Counted from the first letter of the stretch, positions 1 through 9,232 are shown. The stretch: DNA of 64,000 nt from G963678445 sp963678445 (GCA_963678445.1 OY782877.1:4030001-4094000), one strand, 5' to 3'. Program-made: numbers and translations. Notes: generated from the sequence alone by a model not told the origin.

Positions 1-709
1 AGAGTCCATAGTCTGTAAAGAGTAGCTCACCGGTTTCCGTGCGCTGTGCGACCTGGTCAAGGTAAACCGTGGCGCGTCCGTCTACTTTTAGTCCTTTGAG
101 ACGTTTTAAACAGGCCGCGTCGGAGTGCACTTGCACGAGTGCGGGAAAGGTGGGCGTGATGGTGTGGCCCAGGTTCTGGGCTATTTTGATCCCGCCGCCA
201 TTAGAACCCAGGTTGGGCGCAGCTTGTCCCCCGGCTGCCAGTACAACACTTTGTGCACTATAGCGTGTGCCGTCCGTACAGAGACAGGTAAAGCCCTTTG
301 GAATGGATTGCACTTGTTGCACTCGTTTGTCACAAATTACCTGGACACCGAGGTGTTCCATTTCGTGGCGTAGTACATCCAGCACGCTACCGGCTTGCAG
401 GCTGCGTGGGTAGATTTTGCCATCTTCCTCGATATGAGGATGGATGCCCAGAGACTTGAAAAAGTGGAGCGTGTCCTCGACAGTAAAATGACGCAACCCC
501 TCGACAACAAACTCAGGGTCTGTACCGTGATAACACGCAGGTGTTGTGTTCAGATTGCTAAGATTGCATCGGCCATTACCTGTCGCCAACAGTTTTTTAC
601 CCACACGCTGCATGCGTTCGATGAGTACAACAGCAGCGTTTTGGCGCGCTGCTGCAATAGCGGCCATCATACCAGAAGCCCCACCACCTATAATAAGCAC
701 GTTATACAT
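1..709 (-). CDS. HI0933-like (BaiN/YhiN family) flavoprotein, 3' end outside window
   Basis: Reading the minus strand from ATG at 709 gives an uninterrupted frame that runs off the window edge, so about 236 N-terminal residues are visible. It starts with a Rossmann FAD-binding motif (VLIIGGGASGMMAA) followed by GKKLLATGNGRCNLSN and GKIYPRSLQAGSVLDVLR, the hallmark segments of the HI0933/YhiN family of NAD(P)/FAD-dependent oxidoreductases. Family members are about 400 residues, so roughly the last 40% is missing. The physiological substrate of most members is unknown; BaiN of gut clostridia was proposed to act on bile acids, which cannot be inferred here. No strong Shine-Dalgarno is visible before the ATG. 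It is divergent from the protease gene at 914. The family call is firm, the substrate is not. Confidence 0.9.
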   Translation of the reverse strand, partial: MYNVLIIGGGASGMMAAIAAARQNAAVVLIERMQRVGKKLLATGNGRCNLSNLNTTPACYHGTDPEFVVEGLRHFTVEDTLHFFKSLGIHPHIEEDGKIYPRSLQAGSVLDVLRHEMEHLGVQVICDKRVQQVQSIPKGFTCLCTDGTRYSAQSVVLAAGGQAAPNLGSNGGGIKIAQNLGHTITPTFPALVQVHSDAACLKRLKGLKVDGRATVYLDQVAQRTETGELLFTDYGL

Positions 710-859
710 AATGTAATTACTTTAAATTCTACCGTGATTCACTTCAGGAATATATCCTGCCAGCCCCTATATAGTCGTTAAATCCTGTTGTCGGCACAGT
801 ATGGAAAATGGGGATGGTGAAGTGCAAGCGTTTTGTTAGGAAAAATAGGAGAAAAGTGG

Positions 860-887
860 TATAGTGAAAAATAAAAAGTTTTTCACT
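860..887 (+). promoter_or_regulatory. -10-like box overlapped by a 9-bp hairpin upstream of the protease gene
   Basis: A TATAGT box (860-865) runs into an inverted repeat: AGTGAAAAA (863-871) pairs with TTTTTCACT (879-887) around a 7-nt loop. No convincing -35 lies at 16-18 bp spacing, so the promoter call is weak. The hairpin would sit at or just after the transcript start, 26 bp before the protease start codon. Confidence 0.35.
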
Positions 888-913
888 GTAAGAGAATATT
901 GGGAGTACGTTGT

Positions 914-2098
914 ATGTTGCAGTTTTTCATGCGTAGTGTGTCTGCGAAAGGTCTGTGGGTAGGGCTATTGTTAGTGGCGATGATGGGGAACGCTGTTGCG
1001 CAGTCGGATGGGGCGGATGCGTGGTCGGTGATGCATCCCGATAGAGAAATGTTGCGTTCCTGGCAATCGGGATGGCTTGCAGCACCTCGCACGGAATCGA
1101 GCGCAAAAGATGCCGTTTTTAAAGACAGTGTAAACCTGTTGCCGTATCTGGAATATGTGCCGGAGGAACGTAATCAGGGACATTGCGGCAATTGTTGGGT
1201 GTGGGCCGGGACAGCCTGCATGGAGGTTGAATTCGGCTACCGCTATGGGATTCGCGAATCGTTGTCGGTACAGTTTGTAAACAGTAATTTTGAGGGAAGA
1301 TACGCCTGCTGTGGTGGTTTTGTGCAGGATCTCGTGAACTTCTATAATGCGAAACGCTATTGCATACCAACCTCAAACTGGAATGCAGTCTATGCCGACA
1401 AGGAAAGCACTTGCCTGGACGGTGCGTCAGTGATGCCTGCTTCGGAAATGGATACGGCACCGCGGTATTGGTTGAACCAGGTTAGCACAGCCTTGATTCC
1501 TACGACTGAAATGCTGCAGGAAGACGCCATTGCCAACATTAAATATCAGTTGTCGCTTGGTAAAGCCATTGTATTTGCGTTCTATATGCCAACCGAAGAA
1601 AGTTTGGAGGCTTTTTACAGTTTTTGGGGCGAGCAGGGAGAGGAAACGCCTTATGATCCTACGCTCTACAAAGATATGAACTTCGACATGGAACATGGCG
1701 CTGGGCATGCGGTGCTGTGTGTGGGCTATGATGAAAACGGCTGGATCATATTGAATTCGTGGGCGACTAATGGTGGAGGGCGACCTGCGGGATTGTTTCG
1801 CCTGGGACCTATTGAAACGTTGGATTATAACGCTGTTTATCTAGACGAAGAGAATGAGTTTTCTATGATGCAATGGTGGACACTGGACGTGGGGCTGAAG
1901 GGGCTGGATACGGATGGGGATCATGCAACAGATGCGTTGGAAATCGAACGAGGAACGGACCCCGCCGATCCAGGAGATTCACCTTTGCCGCTAAACGCGT
2001 TTCCTGCTATTTTGGTGTTTCTCCTGGCAGGGGGGTATGTAGTTTCTCGAGAGGGTTTGCAATACGCGCTAAAGTGCAATAGAGTAAAAGGGAAGTAG
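914..2098 (+). CDS. Secreted papain-like (C1) cysteine protease with calcium-loop and C-terminal membrane anchor
   Basis: 394 residues from ATG 914; a GGGAG box eight bases upstream supports this start over TTG 899. Residues 1-30 form a signal peptide (hydrophobic GLLLVAMMG, AVAQ cleavage). The C1 peptidase core shows the oxyanion Gln88 and catalytic Cys94 in QGHCGNCW, His265 in GHAVLCVGY and Asn281 in the NSW motif, so all catalytic residues are present. There is no long propeptide. After the catalytic domain comes a DTDGDHATDALE thrombospondin-3-like calcium loop (331-343), a Pro/Asp-rich linker and a hydrophobic segment (363-378) followed by a basic tail, the layout of a C-terminally sorted or anchored surface protein. 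It is a single gene, with divergent repeat H downstream. Likely an extracellular or outer-surface peptidase; substrate unknown. Confidence 0.88.
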   Translation: MLQFFMRSVSAKGLWVGLLLVAMMGNAVAQSDGADAWSVMHPDREMLRSWQSGWLAAPRTESSAKDAVFKDSVNLLPYLEYVPEERNQGHCGNCWVWAGTACMEVEFGYRYGIRESLSVQFVNSNFEGRYACCGGFVQDLVNFYNAKRYCIPTSNWNAVYADKESTCLDGASVMPASEMDTAPRYWLNQVSTALIPTTEMLQEDAIANIKYQLSLGKAIVFAFYMPTEESLEAFYSFWGEQGEETPYDPTLYKDMNFDMEHGAGHAVLCVGYDENGWIILNSWATNGGGRPAGLFRLGPIETLDYNAVYLDEENEFSMMQWWTLDVGLKGLDTDGDHATDALEIERGTDPADPGDSPLPLNAFPAILVFLLAGGYVVSREGLQYALKCNRVKGK

Positions 2099-2149
2099 GG
2101 GCTACAAGCTAATTACGCACTACACAATGAAGTGTTGTTGTAGCCGGAG

Positions 2150-2246
2150 TTTCTGGATTCAAAGGTCGTCATAAAACACGGAATTTTACCGTGCTCATGG
2201 ATAACAGCAAGGACGTATGGTGTACTGGCTGTCGCCAGGCCGCTTC
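2150..2246 (+). repeat. Dispersed structured repeat, copy H (degenerate)
   Basis: Diverged copy of the family best seen at 61207-61407. It retains the GTCATAAAA-CACGGAATTTT block and the CAGCAAGGAC core in the right order and spacing, but the GGTCAGGGACGG core and the 3' hairpin are eroded. It is oriented like the nitroreductase gene and ends about 14 bases before its start codon, so that gene's Shine-Dalgarno lies directly at its 3' edge. Confidence 0.55.
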
Positions 2247-2260
2247 AGGGGAAACATGTG

Positions 2261-2800
2261 ATGGATTGTATGGAAGCTCTTCGGGAACGGAGAACGCAAA
2301 GAAAATTTGAGATGATGGATTTGCCTGAGCAGGCGTTAGCGGATATTCTGGACGCAGCACGCTGGGCACAGTCTTGGGCCAACACCCAATGCTGGGAAGT
2401 CATAGCGGTCAGAGACAAGGGGGTAAAGATGGAGCTGCAACATACAGTCTCCCCATCGAATCCTTCGTATGACGCTATCGTGCAAGCTCCCGTAGTGTTG
2501 GCGTTATGCGCCAAGAAAGGTGTGTCTGGTTATTACAAAGGGGGACCAGCGACCCCCTTGGGCGATTGGATGCTTTTTGATTTGGGAATACTTACTCAAA
2601 ACATCGCTTTGGCGGCCTGTGCGTTAGGCATGGGCTCGGTGGTGGTGGGTCTGTATGATCATGAACAGGCAGCCGCTGTTTTGAAAGTGCCCGAAGAGTA
2701 CGCACAGGTTTCACTGATGCCCTTGGGCTTCCCCGTGAAGAAAGCGGTGAAACCACCTCGCCGTGAACGTAGCGATTTTGTGCATAAGGACCGGTTTTAG
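2261..2800 (+). CDS. Nitroreductase family protein (FMN-dependent)
   Basis: 179 residues. ATG 2261 is preceded by an AGGGG box (2247-2251); an in-frame GTG lies one codon earlier. The N-terminus (EALRERRTQRKFEMMDLPEQAL) is the usual phosphate-contacting RxSxRxF-like segment of nitroreductases, here RRTQRKF, followed by the AARWAQSWANTQCWEVIAV segment corresponding to the substrate/FMN region with its PSxxNxQPW-like motif. The GMGSVVVGLYDHE and LMPLGFPVKK segments match the C-terminal half. Length fits the family. Such enzymes reduce nitroaromatics, quinones or flavins with NAD(P)H in the cytoplasm; the physiological substrate cannot be read from sequence. Transcribed alone between repeat copies H and A. 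Confidence 0.88.
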   Translation: MDCMEALRERRTQRKFEMMDLPEQALADILDAARWAQSWANTQCWEVIAVRDKGVKMELQHTVSPSNPSYDAIVQAPVVLALCAKKGVSGYYKGGPATPLGDWMLFDLGILTQNIALAACALGMGSVVVGLYDHEQAAAVLKVPEEYAQVSLMPLGFPVKKAVKPPRRERSDFVHKDRF

Positions 2801-2802
2801 TG

Positions 2803-2918
2803 ACTTAAACTCCAAGAGTTGGAGTTGTCATAAAAAACAAAATTTCCGTTGTGGTCAGGGACGGCAAGGACCATGTTTCCTGGGTGTGGCCCTGGCCACC
2901 TTGCGGTCGCTGTACCGC
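2803..2918 (+). repeat. Dispersed structured repeat, copy A (long subtype)
   Basis: Begins with a perfect hairpin AACTCCAA-GAG-TTGGAGTT, then GTCATAAAAAACAAAATTT, the core GTGGTCAGGGACGGCAAGGA, and two terminal hairpins: GTGGCC-CT-GGCCAC and GCGGT-CGCTGT-ACCGC. The double 3' hairpin is shared with copies E and F. It is oriented like the downstream nuclease-PDZ gene, about 135 bases before its start. Confidence 0.85.
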
Positions 2919-3052
2919 TTTAGTTGCTGACCTCCCGGGCGTCATTAATCTAATCGGGATTTTTTCTGGCCAGGACAGTAAGGCTTATACTCTTTCGAGC
3001 GGTGCAGACTACTTGTCCGTGCTCGTTGAGTCACCTTAGGAGAATGTTTGGA

Positions 3053-4024
3053 ATGTATCGCTCTGTATGGAAAACGCCGCTACTTTTGTCTGCCTGTTTG
3101 CTTTGTGCTTGCGTGTTCGCCGATGAGAAAGCACCGGGAGCCAAAGTATCGGATAAGGAAACTGAGGAACTCGTAGAAGGTACGTTTCAGGCAGAGGTGA
3201 TTGCCGTGCCTATGGGCGATTTTTACACCATAAAGCGAAAGGCGCAGCCTCTTGAAGTGCGTTTGTATGGGGCTGATTGCCCTGAGAGCGGGCAAGCCTG
3301 TGCAGAAGAGGCGCAGAGCTATGCGCGTGCTCATCTTGTGGGCAAAACGGTAGAGGTGGAAGTGGTGGCGACAGACAGCTTGGGCAACCCGGTCGTCCGG
3401 ATGACTGCCCCCGGAGGATGGGTCGCGCATGAAGATCTTATAGCGCAGGGATTGGCCTGGTGGGATCAAGAAAATGTGCCGCAGGATAAGGCATTGAAGC
3501 AGTTGGCGGCCAAAGCGATTCTCGCCACGGCAGGGCTGTGGGGAAAGGGAACGCCGTTGGCCCCTTGGGACTATCGGCGTAGCCATGGAGTGGCCCAATA
3601 TAGCTATTCGTTGCAGCCTGCAAAGAAAAACGCTGCAGCGGCGAAAGAAGAAGAGGAGATCAAAACACTCTCTGCCAAAGGGGATGCGAAATATACTACA
3701 GGCGGTTATGTAGTCAATCTGGGGGATTTGAAGCTGGATCAGAAAATTGATGAGGCAGAATTGCTGATGAAGCATATGCCGACGGTGGCGCATGATGATC
3801 AGGGGAAACCGATGGGATTGGCGGTGCCAAATATTAACCAGATCCCGTATGCGTCGCAATTGGGTTTCCGTGATGGGGATGTGATTACAGGGGTCAACGG
3901 GCAAGCCGTGCATGATATGGGGCAGCTTTACAGCATGGCGGACCGTCTCAAGAAGGAGAAGCAGTTTCGGGTCGATATTATGCGCAATGGACGACCGGAC
4001 AGAATCACCATTAACCTCCCATAA
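3053..4024 (+). CDS. Secreted staphylococcal-nuclease-like domain fused to a PDZ domain
   Basis: 323 residues from ATG 3053 (AGGAG at 3038-3042; ATG 3044 would be too close to it). The N-terminus is a signal peptide with a possible lipobox (LLSAC). Residues 45-165 resemble a thermonuclease (SNase) domain: GD55-56, Arg70, Asp75 and Glu78 align with the calcium and catalytic positions of the family (VRLYGADCPE), but the position of the second catalytic Arg (YGR in SNase) reads LGN (Asn112). Residues 195-205 are an Ala/Lys/Glu-rich linker. Residues about 250-323 form a PDZ domain of the GspC/HtrA type (LGFRDGDVITGVNGQAV). The missing Arg suggests weak or altered nuclease activity. Likely periplasmic or lipid-anchored. 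The PDZ may tether it to a partner such as a secretion or protease complex; this is inference. Confidence 0.78.
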   Translation: MYRSVWKTPLLLSACLLCACVFADEKAPGAKVSDKETEELVEGTFQAEVIAVPMGDFYTIKRKAQPLEVRLYGADCPESGQACAEEAQSYARAHLVGKTVEVEVVATDSLGNPVVRMTAPGGWVAHEDLIAQGLAWWDQENVPQDKALKQLAAKAILATAGLWGKGTPLAPWDYRRSHGVAQYSYSLQPAKKNAAAAKEEEEIKTLSAKGDAKYTTGGYVVNLGDLKLDQKIDEAELLMKHMPTVAHDDQGKPMGLAVPNINQIPYASQLGFRDGDVITGVNGQAVHDMGQLYSMADRLKKEKQFRVDIMRNGRPDRITINLP

Positions 4025-4149
4025 AAAATACGAAACAACATTTAATAGTATTACCAGGAAATTTTAGAGACGATAAGTGTGTTCTTTAACTCAAAGCGTT
4101 GTTGATATTAACAGCGCCAAGCTAATAATCTCTCAGGAAGGAGCGTATT

Positions 4150-4863
4150 ATGAAAAAGAATTTTAGTGGACATTCGTCGTTAAAACTTAATCGTCGTAGT
4201 TTCCTTGTTGCCTCTACGGGAGTGGCCGCCTCATTCGCTATTGGTGGGATTGTTCCCTCTGCACAGGCAGAAGCACACACCTTACCCGCCCTTCCCTATG
4301 CTGAAAGCGCATTGGAACCCATCATTTCCGCTAAAACGCTCAGTTTTCACTATGGGAAGCACCATTTGGGTTATCTGAAAAAACTGAACAAATTCATCGC
4401 CGGTACGAAGTATGCCGACATGAAGTTAGCAGAGATCATCCGGGATACGGCAGGAAAGTCAGAGCAGGTTTCCATCTTCAACAATGCCGCACAGTTCTGG
4501 AACCATTCCTTTTACTGGAAAAGTTTGACTCCGAAAGGAGGGGGAGAGCCACCAGCGGTATTGAAAGAGAAAATGGAAGCAGCTTTTGGTGGGGTTGAAG
4601 AATGCAAAGAGGCTTTTTCGCAAGCGGCGGCCTCCCAATTCGGCAGTGGCTGGGCCTGGCTCGTCCTTCAGGGAGAGGATTTGGCCATCCTGAAGACCAG
4701 CAACGCGGATGTGCCGTTACAGCCAGGGGTGAAACCGCTGCTCACGATTGATGTATGGGAACATGCCTACTATCTGGATTACCAGAATCGTCGTGTCGAT
4801 TATGTGAAGGCTATTCTGGATAAGCTGATAAACTGGGAATTTGCCGTACAGAACCTGAGCTAG
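4150..4863 (+). CDS. sodB: Fe-type superoxide dismutase with twin-arginine signal
   Basis: 237 residues; GGAAGGAG precedes the ATG. Residues 13-40 form a Tat signal (NRRSFLV followed by a hydrophobic stretch ending SAQA). The mature part is a full iron/manganese SOD. Metal ligands are His67 (FHYGKHH), His119 (WNHSFYW), Asp201 and His205 (DVWEHAYYLDY). Gln115 in NNAAQFWNH is the Fe-SOD signature position. It dismutates superoxide; the Tat signal implies that the folded, metal-loaded enzyme is exported to the periplasm or surface. Most bacterial Fe-SODs are cytoplasmic, so export is noteworthy. Transcribed alone and ended by a strong terminator at 4913-4960. Confidence 0.93.
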   Translation: MKKNFSGHSSLKLNRRSFLVASTGVAASFAIGGIVPSAQAEAHTLPALPYAESALEPIISAKTLSFHYGKHHLGYLKKLNKFIAGTKYADMKLAEIIRDTAGKSEQVSIFNNAAQFWNHSFYWKSLTPKGGGEPPAVLKEKMEAAFGGVEECKEAFSQAAASQFGSGWAWLVLQGEDLAILKTSNADVPLQPGVKPLLTIDVWEHAYYLDYQNRRVDYVKAILDKLINWEFAVQNLS

Positions 4864-4912
4864 CCGCCCAGAGTTGCCCTCGCTCGATGCAAATGTAAAG
4901 CGCTTTATTTTT

Positions 4913-4960
4913 CTGAGAGAAAACGTGATAATAACGTTTTCTCTCAGAAACGTTTTTTTA
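4913..4960 (+). terminator. Rho-independent terminator after sodB
   Basis: Perfect 14-bp stem CTGAGAGAAAACGT (4913-4926) with ACGTTTTCTCTCAG (4934-4947), a 7-nt loop, and a run of seven T at 4953-4959. It lies 50 bases after the SOD stop and just before the ribosome binding site of the next gene. Confidence 0.9.
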
Positions 4961-4983
4961 AAATATAGAGGGAGTTCCATATT

Positions 4984-6180
4984 GTGTTCCAAGCTGCTGC
5001 TTCACGTTGTGTCGTAACCCCTTCCCCGCTGCTTCCTGTTACGAGTGGTGCGACGGCCTGTCGCCCTGCCCACAAAAAATTGGGTGAGTTGGAAGCGCGT
5101 ATTGCGGTTGTCTCCTCCGAACAAACCCGCATTGCCTTCGTCAGTGTTCCCTTCCTGGGCTTTCCTGCACGCTTATGTCAAAAAGTGTACGAAAAAGTCT
5201 CCGGAATCCCACCGGAAAACATCCTTATTGGTGCGACACACTGCCATAGCGCTCCTGACCCATATGGTTTTCCGGATCACGAGGGAAACTATGATGTTGA
5301 CTTGGCGTATCTGGACGCTACCTGCGTGAAGATAGCAGAGGCCATCAATGCCGCCGTGGATGCATTGCAGCCTGCGGTGTTGAAAATTGCGACGGGAGAG
5401 GCGCAGGGGAAACTGGCCTATAACTTTTATGCACCAGAATTGTTCGATCCCCGCTGCCATGTGATTCAGGCTCTGGGTAGCGACAAATCGCCTCTGTTTA
5501 CATTGGTCAACTATGCTATTCACCCCGAGGTGCTGTTACATCAGGAAGTATGCAGTCCGGACCTGGTAGGACCGCTCTACGATCGCATCGACGAATTACA
5601 GGGTGGGGTGGGCGTGTTTATGAACAGTGCTCAGGGAGGCATGATAACGGCGGATATTCGTACCCCGGATGGAGATCGGGAAGAATGGTCGGAGTGTGTT
5701 CGTGTAGGGCGCACCTTGGCCGATGAGGCGCTTCGTATTGTTGGTGAGGCTGTTGAGCAGCCGGAGCCCAGGCTTTATGTAACGAGTCATTCACTGCTAT
5801 TTCCGGTTGATGAACGAATCGGCGCCATGTTGACCCTGTTACATCCGGAGACACGTTTTGCCGAGAGCCCTGTGCAGGAGCTGGAAACCCGTCAGCATTT
5901 GGTCAATATCGGTAACGCGCAGATTTTGACCATTCCAGGCGAGGCGCTTCCCAATATCGGTTTCTATTTGAAACGGAACATGCGTGGCGAGCACAATTTG
6001 CTGTTCGGGCTAACCAACGACGCCTTTGGGTATATCCTTGCGCGTGTGGATTACGACAGTTTCGCACGGTATGAATACATTACCGAGACCTGCATGCATG
6101 AAGAGATGGGGGAAATACTGATGCAGGAAAGTTTACGGTTGGTGCAGACGCATCCAGAGCCGGAAAAAGGCGGTGGGTGA
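4984..6180 (+). CDS. Neutral/alkaline ceramidase N-terminal-domain-like hydrolase
   Basis: 398 residues from GTG 4984, supported by GAGGGAG at 4969-4975. It resembles the metal-binding N-terminal domain of non-lysosomal neutral/alkaline ceramidases (PF04734 type): His86 and His88 in ATHCHSAPDPYG and His180 in NYAIHPEVLL are the expected zinc ligands, and FMNSAQGGMITADIR occupies the place of the catalytic NxGDxSPN loop. There is no signal peptide and no C-terminal ceramidase domain, so it belongs to the short cytoplasmic-looking relatives common in Planctomycetes-like genomes, whose substrates are unknown. A role in sphingolipid hydrolysis should not be assumed. It is followed after 91 bases by the DUF4091 gene in the same direction. 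Confidence 0.75.
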   Translation: MFQAAASRCVVTPSPLLPVTSGATACRPAHKKLGELEARIAVVSSEQTRIAFVSVPFLGFPARLCQKVYEKVSGIPPENILIGATHCHSAPDPYGFPDHEGNYDVDLAYLDATCVKIAEAINAAVDALQPAVLKIATGEAQGKLAYNFYAPELFDPRCHVIQALGSDKSPLFTLVNYAIHPEVLLHQEVCSPDLVGPLYDRIDELQGGVGVFMNSAQGGMITADIRTPDGDREEWSECVRVGRTLADEALRIVGEAVEQPEPRLYVTSHSLLFPVDERIGAMLTLLHPETRFAESPVQELETRQHLVNIGNAQILTIPGEALPNIGFYLKRNMRGEHNLLFGLTNDAFGYILARVDYDSFARYEYITETCMHEEMGEILMQESLRLVQTHPEPEKGGG

Positions 6181-6271
6181 ATCGGTGAATTCGCCACCCT
6201 ATTTACGCGGGAAAGGCTAGAGGGATTGGACAATATAGTTGGGCTAAAAACGACGGAAGGACGGGTGTGAA

Positions 6272-9232
6272 ATGATGCGATTGGGGCGTTTTTTGGGAGT
6301 TCTATTACTCTTGGTGCTGGGTTCCGCGTCGGTGTGGGCACAAATCCCCGAGGTGGATGTGTCGAGCGAAGACTTTATTCGTAGTTGGTTGCTGTGTGGA
6401 GCTTTTCCAAATCCGCTTGCTGAGGGGGTATCGGAATATCGGCATGATGAAACCACGTTGGGGTTTTATATCGACTATTTGGCTCCTGTTGGCGGTGAAG
6501 CTCAGGTGCAGCCTGAGTCAGGAAAAACGTTTACCTCGACGGATGGGAAATCGTATGCCTGGAAACCCTATGATTCTCCCAAAGATGCGGTCGATTTTTG
6601 CCAGGTTTTTGAAGACAACCAGAATGGTAAAGTGGTGTATGCGGCTTGCGTGGTGAATTCGGAGCAGGCGCAACGCGCGATGCTGGCGCTGGGAAGTAAC
6701 GACGGTGTGCGATTGTTCCTGAATGGGGAATTGGTGTGGAGTAATCATCGTCCACGCGGCGTAGTACCGGATAGCGATTATGTCTGGCTATCCTTGCGTC
6801 AGGGGAAGAATCTGTTGCTGGCCAAGGTGGATCAGGGCACCGGGGGGTGGGGACTAATTGCTCGTTTTGTAGACCCCGATCTTGTGCTGCAACGTATCCA
6901 GACGGAACGCCGGCTAGCCGAGCTATCTGTTCGGCAAAAGGTGGAGTCGGATCAGGTGACGGTGTGGTTTGGTAATGCATCACCTTATATTATTCTGGAA
7001 GATGTACCTCAGTTTGTGCTCTCCCTGAAAGATGGAAGTGGTGCGGTTCTGTATACCCAAAAGCAATCCATGCTTGAGGGTGCGGTTTTCAGCACGAAAG
7101 ACCTTCCGGATGGCCCCTACTGGTATGAATGTTCTGTTACCTTGCCCTCGGGTGAAGTACAGCAGCAGTCGAGTTTTTTCTACAAGGGCGACACCCCCAT
7201 TTGTGCCACAGTCTATGACCGTACCGGTGCGCCAATTTGGGGCGATGTGCAGTTGCTGGACAGCGATTTCCACTGGATTGAAGAAGGGATTGAATGGAGT
7301 GAAAAGGGAGTTGTAAAAATACTGCGTCCCGACCTTTCGCCGTTCTACCTGGGTATCCTTGTTGATTCCCCCGCCTTGGGTAAACGGTGGGTTTTTACGG
7401 GCCCCCAGCAAGCTCCTCAGGATGGGACACTTTTAATCGATTTGCCTGTAGAAGCGGCCAAAGCAGCCTTGTCGCGCTATACTGAGAAGGCGAATACGTC
7501 CACAATGCCCGCGTGGTTGCATGATGTTATGAACGTGCGCATCAAGACATTGGATGCCGTTACGCCGAAGACGGCATACCCTATTTTTGATACCTTGTAT
7601 ACCTTGAAGTCGGGAATCAGTACGAGTGATGCTCTGAACGTGTGGTATGCGCCGGGTCTCGAAAAGGTAGCTCTTGAGGAACCTGCGCCCACGGCAAGCC
7701 TTCCCGCAGTGCCGGTGGCGTTGGCGCGAAATGAATATGAACCCTTCCAGTTGGTTCTGAGCCCCAAGCAGCATCTGGATGCCGTACAGATCGAAGTGGG
7801 GGACTTACAGACTCATGCGGGACAGATTCTTTCGGCGGAGCATATTGAGGTGAACAAGGTGGGCTACGTCAACGTGGAAGAAGTCACGGATCAGTACGGT
7901 ACCTTAGGTCTATGGCCCGATCCCCTGCCCAAACTGGCGCAGCCGTTTTCCGTCAGTGCCGATGAGAATACCCCGCTGTGGTGTACGGTGTATGCGCCTG
8001 ACACGCAGCCTGCCGGTGTGTATCGCGGTGTGGTGAAGGTATGGGCTGGTGATATGCTGCTTGCAGAAGTACCTCTCGAAGTGACTGTTTTCGATATTAC
8101 ATTGCCCGTGGAAACCCATACACAAACGGCCTATGGCGTTTCTCCCGACTTTTCCTGGCACGGTCCACTCACGGAAGAGCAAAAAGATCAGGTCTATGAT
8201 GAATATATGAAATTCTGCGCCAAACGTCGCATATCGCCCTACACCCCCCAGGCGCGTAATGGCGTCAAGATAGACTATGTTGGGGAACCTGCCCACCCCG
8301 TGATTGATTTTAGTCGGTTTGATGCGGCGATGACGCGGTATATCGACGGGTTTAAATTTACCTCATTCAACATGGGCGGATTGCCGGGGGAGATCAAGGG
8401 GCACGCGCGTTATTCGGAAGAGTATAACCGCTTGTTTAAAGAAACCTACCACCAGGTGCAGGAACATTTGAGGGAGAAGGGATGGCTGGATGAAGTCTAC
8501 TGGTACTGGGTAGATGAACCGCCGCTTGACGCCTACGCTGATGTGAAGCAGGGAATGGAATTACTTAAAGCATCCTGCCCCGACATGCAACGCCTGCTAA
8601 CCTGTAATCATGAAGATGCGCCTATTCCCTATTTTTACAATGTGGTGAATCTTTGGGTACCTATTTTTGATTATTACAGTCCTCTTTCGGCTCCTCCTCG
8701 ACAGGATTTGGGGGAGAATATCTGGTGGTATGTGTGCACCGGCCCCAAGGGACCCTATCCCAACAACTTCATTGACCATCCTGCAATCAACCATCGCATT
8801 CGTTTCTGGCAGATGGACCGCTATGATGTGGATGGTAGTCTCTACTGGTCGGTTACCTATTGGCGGCAAAATCCTTGGGAGCAGGCCATGTCCATCGATC
8901 ATAATGGCGGCCCTTGGGGTAACGGGGACGGTCGTCTCCTGTATCCGCCCCAACCTGAAAAATCAGAGACGCCTTTGATTGAGGGACCAGTCAGTTCTAT
9001 CCGTTTTGAAAACCTGCGCGACGGCCTGGAAGATCGGGAGTATCTGCATATGTTAAGCCAGATACAAGTCAACCGTGGCTACACAGGCCGTCAGGCCCGT
9101 GCGGCACGCCAGGCAGCATTGCGTGCTTTGGCGCCCACGCTGACCTGTTTTGAGATGAATCCGGCTTTGTTCCTCGCGACACGCTACGACGTGGCTCGTG
9201 CAGTGGAGACGTTGTCGAAGCAAGCGCAGTAA
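6272..9232 (+). CDS. Large secreted DUF4091 (glycoside-hydrolase-like) protein
   Basis: 986 residues. ATG 6272 is immediately followed by another ATG; GGAAGG lies upstream. A signal peptide covers residues 1-24 (LLLLVLGSASVWAQ). Residues 25-210 form a beta-sandwich-like domain with NDGVRLFLNGELVW and GKNLLLAKVDQGTGGWG, closely similar in pattern to the C-terminus of the HEAT protein at 46055-48919. The middle is beta-rich. Residues about 590-930 look like a TIM barrel of the DUF4091/DUF6067 type, with YWYWVDEPP (probable acidic active-site region) and RDGLEDREYLHML at its end, the diagnostic DUF4091 helix. Probably a polysaccharide-active enzyme outside the cytoplasm; the specificity cannot be told. 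Confidence 0.8.
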   Translation: MMRLGRFLGVLLLLVLGSASVWAQIPEVDVSSEDFIRSWLLCGAFPNPLAEGVSEYRHDETTLGFYIDYLAPVGGEAQVQPESGKTFTSTDGKSYAWKPYDSPKDAVDFCQVFEDNQNGKVVYAACVVNSEQAQRAMLALGSNDGVRLFLNGELVWSNHRPRGVVPDSDYVWLSLRQGKNLLLAKVDQGTGGWGLIARFVDPDLVLQRIQTERRLAELSVRQKVESDQVTVWFGNASPYIILEDVPQFVLSLKDGSGAVLYTQKQSMLEGAVFSTKDLPDGPYWYECSVTLPSGEVQQQSSFFYKGDTPICATVYDRTGAPIWGDVQLLDSDFHWIEEGIEWSEKGVVKILRPDLSPFYLGILVDSPALGKRWVFTGPQQAPQDGTLLIDLPVEAAKAALSRYTEKANTSTMPAWLHDVMNVRIKTLDAVTPKTAYPIFDTLYTLKSGISTSDALNVWYAPGLEKVALEEPAPTASLPAVPVALARNEYEPFQLVLSPKQHLDAVQIEVGDLQTHAGQILSAEHIEVNKVGYVNVEEVTDQYGTLGLWPDPLPKLAQPFSVSADENTPLWCTVYAPDTQPAGVYRGVVKVWAGDMLLAEVPLEVTVFDITLPVETHTQTAYGVSPDFSWHGPLTEEQKDQVYDEYMKFCAKRRISPYTPQARNGVKIDYVGEPAHPVIDFSRFDAAMTRYIDGFKFTSFNMGGLPGEIKGHARYSEEYNRLFKETYHQVQEHLREKGWLDEVYWYWVDEPPLDAYADVKQGMELLKASCPDMQRLLTCNHEDAPIPYFYNVVNLWVPIFDYYSPLSAPPRQDLGENIWWYVCTGPKGPYPNNFIDHPAINHRIRFWQMDRYDVDGSLYWSVTYWRQNPWEQAMSIDHNGGPWGNGDGRLLYPPQPEKSETPLIEGPVSSIRFENLRDGLEDREYLHMLSQIQVNRGYTGRQARAARQAALRALAPTLTCFEMNPALFLATRYDVARAVETLSKQAQ

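Noticed and set aside
3080..3913. 277-codon minus-strand frame opposite the nuclease-PDZ gene
   Set aside because: No domain or ribosome binding site; antisense shadow.
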